Of a stretch of DNA of 64,000 nucleotides, positions 1 to 9,900 are shown piece after piece. Within the stretch, counting starts at the first letter, position 1; every line of letters starts with the position of its first letter. Source of the DNA: Linanthus parryae (taxonomy: Eukaryota > Streptophyta > Magnoliopsida > Ericales > Polemoniaceae). The stretch lies in NCBI GenBank assembly GCA_023055425.1, contig JALGPY010000001.1, forward strand, positions 69,868,994 through 69,932,993, in the 5' to 3' direction. A program made the translations under genes and the position numbers. A model generated the notes under the pieces. It saw nothing but the letters and a program-made list of their open reading frames with translations, was not told where the DNA came from and ran no database searches.

Positions 1-213
1 CTTTTTCAAAATTGTTTTTGGCCAATATAGTATTAAATTATTTATTTTCAACGGCTTCAAAGATTTGGATCTTATCCGATCATTACAAATCTTTTGAGAT
101 CATAAAGATATTGGAGTTTCCTTTTCAAACTCAAACTCTTCCAGTATTTATCTTCTTCTCTTCTCCTTCTGCCCGTATCATTCTTGCCTCTCTCTATTCT
201 TCTCCAAACCATA

Positions 214-2034
214 ATGAGCACTAGAAGAGCCTCTGATAGAATAAAGATGGCCGGAGGTTCAAAGCCCAGTACAGAGAAGAAGAGAAAGACAGTTGAGGAT
301 GAAGTTCAAGAAATCAGTGGGGATTCATGCTCTAGGACTCCCAGTGCAGAAGCTGTTATAGAACTTCCTCCACCTAAGAAGAAAGCTAAGAAGTTTGTGA
401 CACCATATTCAGACAAGAAGAAGAAGAAGAAGAAGAAGAAGAAGAAGAAGAAGAAAGAGAAGGCTGCTGCAGAAAAGGAACAAGAAACACATATCTCAAG
501 CCCCAAGAAGTAAAAGAAAAAGAAGAAGGTATCTCAAGCTGAAAAGGGAAAAGAAAAGGTGACAGAGGAAGAACCAGAAGGCAATGTGGAGAGAGCCGAT
601 CTACTCAAATAACTCTGCTCCTGATGAATCTTGGTTCATCTCAAACACTTCCAAAGGTCAGTGGTTGGATGGTTTTGCCTCAACGCCTATTACTTTCTGT
701 AGCTTGATCAGTATGCCTATGTTGCTTGGAATGAATCTGAATTGCATTACTATGTTAATGAAAATCTCTCTTTGGTTCATGCTAAACCCTCCTGAGCTAG
801 CCTACCCAAGAATTACGAGATTCTTCTACCTCAACATGAAGCAACTTAAGAACTCTCCACAATTAGTAATCAAGACTAGATTTGTTGGTGCTACTATGGA
901 ACTAGATCATGCTGAGTTTGCATCTGACCTAGGCTGTCCTATAGGTATGACACACATAACCATTATCCCAAAAGTGAAGTTTTGAAGTTGGTCAAAGAAG
1001 AATTCTTTCTACCCAATATCCCTGCCTCATCCAAACAGTTAACACACTCTGTGTTAAATGTTGAAGCCAAAGTTCTATTCACTATCTTGATGAGATGTAT
1101 CTTCCCAAGGGAACATTCCAAGGAGTTGATCACTCAGAGAGTGTTATACATTATTTATCTGATTATGCATGGGTATGACATTGATCTTCAGAAGCTTGTA
1201 ATGGAACACATGTTGTTTAGCCAAACAGACCAGAGAAAGCATCCTTTGGCTTATGCAAACTTGCTCACTCTATTCTTCCAACACCTTGAAATTCCAACTG
1301 CTGGTGAAGAGTCTATCACCTCTGGGATTGGTTTGCTTAATGAGAAAGGTTCTGAGAAGATTGGAGTGGTGAAGACCAAGGAATATTTGGAAGTTGTATT
1401 CAGATTTGACTGAAGAAGAGCTGAATGCAAAGAAGTTTCTTAAGCCCAAGACTTGACTCCTACTTCAAGCCAGACCTCTCAGCCTCCTGACTTATCTTTA
1501 ATTCTTCAGAGACTTGATGGTTTAGAGATGGACTCTAGTGAAATTAAAGAGAATCGCCATGGGTTTGAAACTGATCTCAGGCTGGTGAAGTACATGGTAG
1601 AGACCATATTTAGAAGCATGATTGTGTTTGATGTCCCTAAGGATGAAGAAGGTATCAAGAAAGATGGTTCTGACAAGAACTTGCCCAGTGAACACTCCAA
1701 CCAGGAAGAGGCTGCTCAAGATAAGGACAAAGGAAAGAAGGTGTTAGTTGAACAAGCTGCTCAAGAGGGAGATGAAGTAGACAGTCCTGATTCAGGTGCC
1801 TTGTTGATAAACCTGAAGAAGAAGAAGAAATATCCAAAGTTTGGTACTGAAGATAAGGCTGAAGAAGAGACTGCTGGTGCGAATGAAGAGGATTAATAAG
1901 AACATGCCAATGATGAAGACAGTGAGGAAGAAGAAGGAGATCAGGATGGAGATGAAGACCCAACCCCATAAACTCTTTCCTACTCTTTCTTTCCCTCTTT
2001 TTCAAGTTTATTTTCAAATTTTCCAAAGGATCTG
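214..2034 (+). pseudogene. env-like ORF of a Sirevirus-like copia retrotransposon, decayed
   Basis: The reading starts at the ATG at 214 and runs through a Lys/Glu-rich N-terminus that includes a stretch of about 14 Lys from an AAG repeat (415-456). It then breaks into at least four pieces by stops and shifts near 510, 980, 1411 and 1895. The middle part (about 780-1300) looks like the 'putative plant transposon protein' domain (PF20167-type): an NPPELAYPRITRFFYLNMK region, then HSVLNVEAKVLFTILMRCIF and a hydrophobic IIYLIMHGYDIDL segment. The C-terminal part is acidic and probably coiled coil. An ORF of this kind between pol and the 3' LTR is typical of Sirevirus-type copia elements, and the polypurine tract and LTR start follow directly. 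Its exact role in these elements is unknown. The assignment rests on motif resemblance, not on a search. Confidence 0.55.
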
Positions 2035-2289
2035 ATCCAACATTTTCTCATTCCTTTTGATGAAGGTCAAAAAGGGAGAGAAATCTTAGGGCTTTTTTTT
2101 TTATGTTTTAGTGACCTATCTTTTTGGTCAGTAAGATTATTTGGACTTATGTGTTTTTCTGTTTAAGTATGATATTGAATAAGTTGGATCTTTTTGGAAC
2201 CATTGTGTTACTACTATTTAAGTTGTGTGCTAATCGGAATTTTTTTGCAGAAACTAAGGATCAAACAGATTGAGGTTTTGTCTTTCATC
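2035..2289 (+). other. non-coding tail between env-like ORF and polypurine tract
   Basis: No ORF is credible here. The stretch holds a purine-rich run (AAAAAGGGAGAGAAA near 2069) resembling the accessory polypurine tracts seen downstream of the env-like ORF in Sirevirus-type elements, then T-rich sequence. Confidence 0.4.
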
Positions 2290-2300
2290 AAGGGGGAGAT
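2290..2300 (+). promoter_or_regulatory. polypurine tract (plus-strand primer site)
   Basis: AAGGGGGAGAT lies immediately before TGCAGGATTGG, which would be the 3' LTR start (TG). This is the position where reverse transcription of an LTR element primes plus-strand DNA. Confidence 0.6.
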
Positions 2301-2522
2301 TGCAGGATTGGTTTCTTAATCTCGATTTTGCAGGAAAGGAAACTTGGAGAGAATGTGATTCTGTGATCAATCAGACACTCTTGACAGCTTCCCAATTTGT
2401 TTAAAGACAAGATCAGAACAAAATCTCTATTCTCAATCCTACAAACTCTTATTTCAAGTTTAAATCTCTTTAACCTACTAGTTGTTTATTTAGTTTATTT
2501 CAATTGTTTCAAAAAATCCCTA

Positions 2523-3789
2523 TGTTGGAGTATGCCACAGAGGCAATCTATTTATCGTGACATTTATAAATGCTTTCTGTTCATTTTTTTTTTCTATGGA
2601 GATATGTTGACATAATGAAGATTTAGAATAAATTTTGTATTCTTAAATATCCCTACTCTAGTATCATTGTTAATTAGAACACTACATAGATGTTATGTGA
2701 ACGTCACAAGTGCTTCTCATAGTGACAGTGGTGTTGTGATCCTACGACTTGAAGTCACTACATTCTCTGGATGTGGAGTACATATATTATATTGTCAAAC
2801 ATCACGCTATAACAAGGTGATTATAAAGTCGATAATTGGGATGCTATGAAACATGCTGAGAGGTGTGAGTGATGTAGATAGGATTTGGCCCTCCTACATA
2901 ACATGAGTAAATATCCATGGTCACTCGATGAGTGTGACTTAGAAAAATGCATGACCCTCCTAGTAGTCTGCTCAAATGAATCAATATGAGATATTGATGT
3001 CATTTGTTTGTCTAATTCTGCTCATATAATCGAGAAACTATATATTAGATAAACAAGGGTGACACTCCATGCCTTGTGTCTAATATGAATGTATAATGGA
3101 TTGTACGACATGGTAACATTGGTCATAGAGGTTAGTCATTTCACTAACATTCCTATTACTTGGTTAGCATTGATGTATTACTAGATACCGCTAAATGTTT
3201 GTAATTGTTACTGCCAACGTAATTAGGAACCTACAAGGTTACACATAAGAATTGATCAAGCTGGAATTAAATATTCATAGTTGGACTAAAGAGCAATTGT
3301 GGATTTTGGACTTGAATGTAAGCTAATCCTCACTGTTAGGATTAGAGGGCAAGCTGAATTATCTCATCCCTATAAATGGAACCCTGGGAATTCTCTACAC
3401 ATACAGAGATACACTCGAGAGACAAGAGAGAAATTTACTCTCCTCGGGCTTAGGCCACCAAAGTCCAGCCCCGTTTCTTGCAGCCCACGACCAAGAAAGA
3501 AAAGTCTCTCTCTCCTAGGGTTTAAGTGGAGCCGTCCAGATCCACCCGATTTTGTGAGTCCATCTTTTTCTTGCAGGCTAGCACCGGTAAAGAGGAAGTC
3601 AATTGCTGATCCGTTCGGGTGGATACCGTTGAGGCGCCGTTTTCTTTCTGCACTTGTGATCGTCTCCAGTCAGTGCGACTGAGGTAAATCTCTAATAATC
3701 TGATTATGCTCATTCACATGGGGTCCTTCGTGGGTTTTAGGAAAATATTTTTGTTATATCCGCTACGCTTGATTTCATGAAATGTAACA
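2523..3789 (+). mobile_element. solo LTR of a copia retrotransposon
   Basis: It starts TGTTGGAGTATGCC..GAGGCAATC and ends ...GAAATGTAACA, 1267 bp. The 5' part follows the same order of blocks as the LTRs of elements B and C (GAGGCAATC, GGAGATATGTT, CACAAGTGCTTCTC, GACTTGAAGTC). A TATAAAT box lies at about 3371. No internal region or second LTR is attached, so it looks like the product of LTR-LTR recombination. Flanking pentamers (CCCTA left, CATTA right) match at only 3 of 5 positions, so the target duplication is eroded or the right end is slightly off. Confidence 0.65.
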
Positions 3790-3984
3790 CATTACGCAAT
3801 CAATTAGTTGGTAGATTTGAAGCTTGGCTTAGCTTTGATAAGTTTTTGAGAAATTTACTCTAGTTGCTTAATTAGTATACTTGTTAGCTTAACATATTGC
3901 TTATTTAAATGATAGTCTAGAGTGAGCAATCTTTATCAATCCTTGTGGGCTTGACCCCGACTTAGTGGGTATGACTTGAGCATA

Positions 3985-4136
3985 TTAGTGAACCACTCGT
4001 CTAGAACCAGACAAATGATCATTAACTTGCTCGTCTGGTTCCAGAAGAGCAAGTTAATGACCACTCGTCTAGTTCAGAGAGTGGTTCACTAACATGCTCG
4101 TCCGGTTACAAGTCCGGTCCACAACCAGACGAGTCG
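3985..4136. repeat. nested hairpins built on CTCGTCTGGTT / AACCAGACGAG repeats
   Basis: Outer 14-bp arms TTAGTGAACCACTC (3985-3998) and GAGTGGTTCACTAA (4079-4092) enclose inner 14-bp arms TCATTAACTTGCTC (4019-4032) and GAGCAAGTTAATGA (4047-4060), all perfect. The element CTCGTCTGG or a one-base variant recurs on both strands around and between the arms, ending with CAACCAGACGAGTCG near 4122-4136. Confidence 0.8.
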
Positions 4137-4140
4137 TCAT

Positions 4141-4834
4141 TAGAGTCTACAAGTCAGATCCAAATCGAACTAGTTCACTCGTCCAATTCTCAGATCTGAG
4201 AGGGTGGTTCATCTTCCCTTTGAATTGATTCAACCTCCAACATGAATTACATAGAGTTTTTGAGAGATGGAGTTGTTTTGTAAGGTTCACTTGCTCATTG
4301 CTGATGGAAAAAGTGTGGCAATTGTTGATTTTGGACGAGTTCAGTGGCGGTTGGGACGGTGTGCTCGGGAATGGCAACGGATGACAAAGCTCCGGTGGCC
4401 GCCATTGAAGAAGAAGATGAAGAAGATGAGGACACAACTTGTGAGAGACAGAGAGTTGCAAAGGGGAGTTTTCAGAGAGAGAGAGAGAGAGAGTGTGAGA
4501 GAGAGAGAGAGAAAGAGAGTTGCAGAGAGTAAGTTGTGATAACGTAGGTTCAAATGACTGATTTCTACTGGGAATTCGGAACTCAGCGACATCTCTTTAC
4601 TTTGACGTAATTGATTGGATCTTATTGTGGTGTGTGCTTTGAAGTTTACGACAATTATTTATTTGCCAAACTTTATGCGCTAACATTATATTCTTTAACA
4701 CTAAAATTTACACTTATATTTTGTGTCTAAGTTAATGTGTTCTTACATGGAAAATTGAATCATTTGTTATTGCCTTAGGTTCTGTCTAATGCGTTAGCAA
4801 CTCAATTATATTTGTATTAAAAAAAACAGTATTA
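4141..4834. other. intergenic, with a GA-rich low-complexity stretch
   Basis: No gene recognised. A (GA)n-type tract at about 4473-4530 produces Arg/Glu-rich apparent ORFs that I do not accept as genes. Confidence 0.6.
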
Positions 4835-4961
4835 ATTCTTACAAAGCAAAAAATTATTCTTACGAAACCACTAACTTCATTTGTGCAACTTCATTGGTCA
4901 ATATGAGATGCACAAATGAAGTTAGTGGTTTTGTAAGAATAACATTTTACTTTGTAAGAAT
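4835..4961. mobile_element. foldback MITE upstream of the FDM-like gene
   Basis: The left arm starts ATTCTTACAAAG, continues through ACCACTAACTTCATTTGTGCA, and is mirrored by TGCACAAATGAAGTTAGTGG ... CTTTGTAAGAAT. The arms are about 50 bp each around a loop of about 20 bp, with few mismatches. This is the architecture of a small foldback MITE. No unambiguous target duplication was found, and the superfamily is unknown. It ends roughly 330 bp before the inferred first exon of the downstream gene. Confidence 0.75.
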
Positions 4962-5289
4962 CATTACAAATAAAAAACTCTAATCATATTTTCATCATAA
5001 AATGAATTCCTCATGTGTTGGTGCACACGCAACGAGTGCGCCATGTATGCTAGTTATAAGTTATATACAAATTTTGTTTATTTATTGATTAATTTTGATT
5101 AATTATGAATTTTACCGTCAATTGAGGTCAATAGTTCATACAAAGTCAACCGCAGACACCCAATTCGAAATCACCAGCCGGCTCAACACCCAATTTTTTA
5201 CCATATGAGAACCACTGAGTGAGTAGGTCCACCAGAATTGGAGAAAAACGGAGCATGAAATAGGGTCGTCATGGCCGTAGCTTCTTCTC
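4962..5289 (+). promoter_or_regulatory. presumed promoter region of the FDM-like gene
   Basis: AT-rich sequence between the foldback MITE and the inferred 5'UTR exon. No canonical TATA box was assigned with confidence. Named a promoter only from position. Confidence 0.3.
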
Positions 5290-5472
5290 CAGTACTCATT
5301 CAGAATCACCCCTCTCGCACATTTTCTCTGCCCCTCTGGAGACCCTAGCTAGGTCTCCTGAAAAGCCCTCGAAAGACCAATCACCCATCACAGATCCGCG
5401 ACACCAAACGAGGGCACGTCGGCGTCAGTTGTCAACTTCAGCCACTGGAGAACTCTTTTCGTCGCCGGAGCC
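5290..5472 (+). other. inferred 5'UTR exon of the FDM-like gene
   Basis: CT-rich, GC-richer sequence typical of a plant leader exon. It ends in GAGCCAG followed by a GT donor (GTCTGTCC at 5473). The matching acceptor would be TTTCCTTTCAG at 6943-6953, nine bases before the initiating ATG. Start of transcription is approximate; transcript data would settle it. Confidence 0.45.
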
Positions 5473-6953
5473 AGGTCTGTCCAACCCTAGCTTCTCTCCC
5501 TCCCATCTTCGTCTTTCACCAGTTATCGTTTCACCGCATTTTGCATTTTCGATGTTCGGATTTTTTACTTCAGGCTTTTCTACCAAGGTAGAGTATCGTC
5601 TACTCTTCTATGATGATATAACTTAGCGCTGTATTTATCTTTTTGGGGATTTTTGTGCATGTCGGTTTAAGAACAAGCTCACTTATTTCTCTGTTCAGAT
5701 TTCTCGCCGCCGGTTCTTCCACCAATTTAGAGTAATTTACCCAGTTTTGGTGGCTTATGTATTTTTAGGGTTTTGGGTGTCTTTGTTCGGAATCAAAGCT
5801 AAGGAAGTTGTGAAATCAGTATATGGGAGGAAATGAAATGTCTGCTGAATGCTCAGCAGACAGCATGCCTTAAACTAAGAGAAAGAAATTGAGCATTTGT
5901 TTAAGTGCAAGACTATATTCTATCCACTACTAGGAGGGCCTTCTTGTTCTCCCGCTATAAATTTGTCAAATACGGGCTATGGGGAGGTTAATTAGTTTAT
6001 ATGGTCCTACTTTTCAGTAAGTCGAGGAGGAACAAAGTTGCAACTGAGACAACATTAACAAATATTAGAACCGCCACGTAGGGAGTGGAAAGTTCATCAA
6101 CTAATTTCGATATAGAACTAGACAAATTTCCACTAATTTATTTTTAGTGAGGGGTGACCCGCATTTATAGTAACCTCGACTGTATTCATTTTGTAAAATT
6201 GACGTTACTAGTAATATGTACATGATGACGTTTCATGTTGATGTCATCTTGATCAGTTGCTTGGCCTATGATGAAATTAATTATTATTTTATCTTTTCGG
6301 CCCGTTTTTCGAAATGCTGGGGCTCTTCCAAAGGGTCAGGTAGCAATCCATGACTTGAATTTGTCCATTACTTCAACTAAACCTGTTGGGACTCTCCCAA
6401 TGTGTTCAACAGTTGGATACATGCATGGGGCAGGATCAGGAACCTCAGTCAGTATATTACTTATATTAGTGGCTGTAATGGATGTTTGTACGGTGACTTA
6501 AACAAATAAAGGCAGTTGTTGGTTTATTCTTCAATTGCATTTTTTACATGGGGCATGTCCCTTAACTAGATAGAGTTTTTATTTGATTCTGTAGACTGCA
6601 GTACGGTAATGGCTTTTCAGTCACCTGTCCAAGGTGAAACCTTGAAGAGTAAGAAAAATATCTATAACGAGGTGCAGCCTCGTAGAATCGTAGGATGTTA
6701 AGATCTGGACAGTAGCTGCTAGAATCTGATCATTCAGTTTCTCTGTGTGCGATATTTATTTTTTCATGCTTTACTAAACAGATATGATGATGTGAATGTT
6801 AGTATTTCAAATGGTCTTCAGTTTAAATCAGTGACAATTCTTTCTTCCACTTAGCGTACGGTATGCATGTTCGCGTTTTTGTGCAATGGTAAAAATACAA
6901 TTTGACTTTGTTCTACTTCTTGTCTGGAATTCAATAGTTGTGTTTCCTTTCAG
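5473..6953 (+). other. inferred leader intron of the FDM-like gene
   Basis: Bounded by GTCTGT and TTTCAG. Nothing coding is seen. It contains a perfect 10-bp-arm stem-loop at 5839-5862 (TGTCTGCTGA, loop ATGC, TCAGCAGACA). A 77-codon open frame at 6268-6501 lies inside and has no recognisable domain. Confidence 0.45.
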
Positions 6954-6962
6954 GGTATATAA

Positions 6963-9900
6963 ATGTCTAGGAGAAGAGAACATGGGTATGATTCTGAGTT
7001 GGAGGATTACAAGTACTCCTACTTCAAAGAATTGAGAGATGGAAAAGTGCGAGTTAAAGTTTCGCGTGGAACTTACAAGTGCCCTTATTGCCTTGAGAAC
7101 AGTAAAGAATATGAGTATCGGGAGATCCTTCGTCATGCTACTCGGATTGGTCTTGACTCAAAAAGTTCAAGGTTCAAGGATAGAGCTAAACATTTGGGGT
7201 TGAAGAAGTACTTGGAAAGCATTGCACCACCACCACGGTCCCCTAGCAAAACTAAGGACACCGAGGACAGAAAAATTGATGCTAAGAAGGAACTTCCAAC
7301 ATCCCTCACAAAAACTGCTGAAGTAGATTCTGATTTTCTGGATGAAGAGAGCAAAGATCCTTTGTCAGTGACTAAAGATTCTGAACTAGTGGAGACTAAA
7401 GATTCTGAACTAGTGGGGGCCTTGGCAAAGTACTCTGAGTCTGATAATACTTCCAACTGCAGCACAAAACCTGTTGAGGGTTCAAAAAGAAAGGCTAAAG
7501 AAGATTCTATTGTTTGGCCCTGGATGGCAATTGTGGCCAACATCCCTATTGAACTTAAAAATGGTAGGTTTGTTGGAGATAGTGGAAAAAAACTAAGGGA
7601 GGAATGGGCAAGTAAAGGCTATAACCCTGTCAAAGTCCATCCTTTGTGGAGCTTCCGTGGTCATTCAGGCTTTGCTGTAGTAGACTTTACCAAAGACTGG
7701 GATGGTTTTAAAAATGCCATGAAATTTGAAAAGGATTTTGAAATACAAAATCATGGTAGGAAAGATTGGCAGACCTCAAGCCATAAAGGTGATGCCTTAT
7801 TTGCTTGGATTGCCCGGGAGGAAGATTACCATAGGAGAGGCATCATTGGTGATCATCTGAAGAAGAATGGTGACTTAAAGACCATCTCAGAAATTGAAAT
7901 GGAAGATAAAAGGAAAGGCACTAAACTTGTGTCAAACTTGACAAATCAACTTGCTGTGAAAAATAGAAAATGTGAAGAGATAAAGAAGAAAATAACCAGG
8001 ACTGAGTCATTCATGACAAATGTCATGAACCAGAAGGAAGTGATGATCCAGACCTATAATGAAGGTACAGTGCAAATCCCTTAGCTTGTACCATCACTTT
8101 TAGTCTTCAGATTATATTTGTTATGATTTCATGCTTGAATCGTCCTATCTAGAAGATCCAATTATTTCAAAGATCATTTTCGACAATGTGATATTTCTTT
8201 CAAGGCTCACACTTGAGAAGCAGAAAAAACGTATGTTGTATCTTTCTTGTAATGGTACGCTCATCCTATGTTTTCTTCTCTGTCTATTAGAGTTGAAGAA
8301 AATGCAGAAAGATTCAACAGCTCAGCTGGAAATGATCTTGAAGGACCATGAAAAGAGTAAATCAAGTTTGGAAGATAAGAAGAAACAACTCCAAATAATT
8401 GAGAAACAATTGCATGATCGTGAAGCTGTAAATGAATATGAGAGAAGGAAGATAGAGCATGAGAAGAAAATGGTACCATTCCCTTTTTTCCTTTCTCTTT
8501 TATTAACAGAATTTTAGTAACTAGAAAGAAAATTGAGTCCCTTGACTTCTCAGAAAGACAGAAATTATACTACTAACCTCCCTATGCAGTATCCGAGACT
8601 CTTGCTACTGCCTGTTATTCCTTTTCTAGTCAGATACACTAACTCATTTGCTAGAGCATTTCCTTGTCTAGGAATCCTACTTAATTTTGTCTCTAACTCT
8701 TCCAACTAAATTCTATCTCTAAGTATATCTTAAATTAAAATCTCTTAACGGGCTGTAACAACTGCTATTTCTCATGAAAGTCCTTTTCATGTATGATTTC
8801 TCTAATGTATTAATGATCACTCTCAATCATCAGTCTTACCGTTGCCAAAGCCTTAACCATCAAAGCAAGCTTTTCTTTAAGAGATTGCTTCAGCCATGAA
8901 GGCCGTGTTTGATTGGGTGATATTCCAGTTGCCATTAACAGTTTCACTGTGATATCTCGAATTTCCCATCCTATCACTGTGCTCCCTTTCTTTTCACTGA
9001 TAGGTGATAAAATTTATAAAACTGAAAAAGGTAGTGTAAGGAGGAACTGCTAAGTCATACTCTCATAACTTATACAGGCTAAGGATGGCAATGATCCGAT
9101 AGGATACCCACCATGATCCGACCCTAATGGAGCAGATTCGATCCATTTTTGGACAGATCTGATATGGATGACATGTTTTGTGATCTGCGAAGTCCGATTC
9201 CATCCGATTATGACATTATATGTACTAAACTTGATAGACATGTATTTATGTAATTAATAATAGATTATTTACTACATTCACTGTGAAGAATATCAAATGT
9301 TTGACATATCTATGCATTTGTTACGATAAAACCGACAAATTGATACTTCTAAAATATCCAATTTGCACTGTAATTCATGATATTTTTAGACCAAATGTAC
9401 TAAAAATATAGTCATGATTCAATGGATAATCCGACTCGAATCCGCCAAAATCCAAATCCGAGCCCAATCCAATCCTGACACAGTGAATAGGATATGGATA
9501 TAGGCTGATCCGATCCAAACCCGATCCGTTGCAATCCCTATAAACACTGAAAGTACTAAAACTACTAAGTTACTAGTCAAAGAATCTAGGAAGTCCAACA
9601 ATTGGTCAATTGAGCCAAGTGGCAAATGTGACTTCCATTCCACTATTCCAGCAACAGCTGTAAGATAAGCATCTCACTAAGCATACGAATCCCGCCAAAG
9701 GTATGTCCATTACGCACCCTCCAAACAACCACATGACAATCAAAAGGAAGCAGACGCCACGCTTTCCGGAATTTCTATATCCGTCCTTGGTCCCTTACCC
9801 AAGTGATCAAGAACTCCGGTCAGAAGCAGGAGCAACCCCACATATGCTGAAAGCCGATAGAACCAACCCCTAGAAAGACCGCACAGCCGGAAATTGAATC

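Larger units (their letters stand above)
2301..4140 (+). mobile_element. Sirevirus-like copia 3' LTR, interrupted and eroded (right end uncertain)
   Basis: The LTR begins TGCAGGATTGG directly after the polypurine tract. About 220 bp in, it is interrupted by an unrelated solo LTR (2523-3789). Sequence from 3790 on probably belongs to the same LTR, since it contains a 'tccttgtgggcttgacc' stretch and a hairpin cluster like those found in long Sirevirus LTRs. I see no clean CA end, so the right border is a guess. Confidence 0.35.

Noticed and set aside
3299..3682. 127-codon open frame
   Set aside because: Lies within the solo LTR at the position of the LTR's transcribed leader; no domain.
6268..6501. 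77-codon open frame in the leader intron of the FDM-like gene
   Set aside because: No domain, no splice support, inside an intron.
8131..8290. Continuation of the third FDM exon upstream to 8131
   Set aside because: The in-phase junction 8064 to 8291 restores the conserved coiled-coil sequence; the upstream extension reads as intron.
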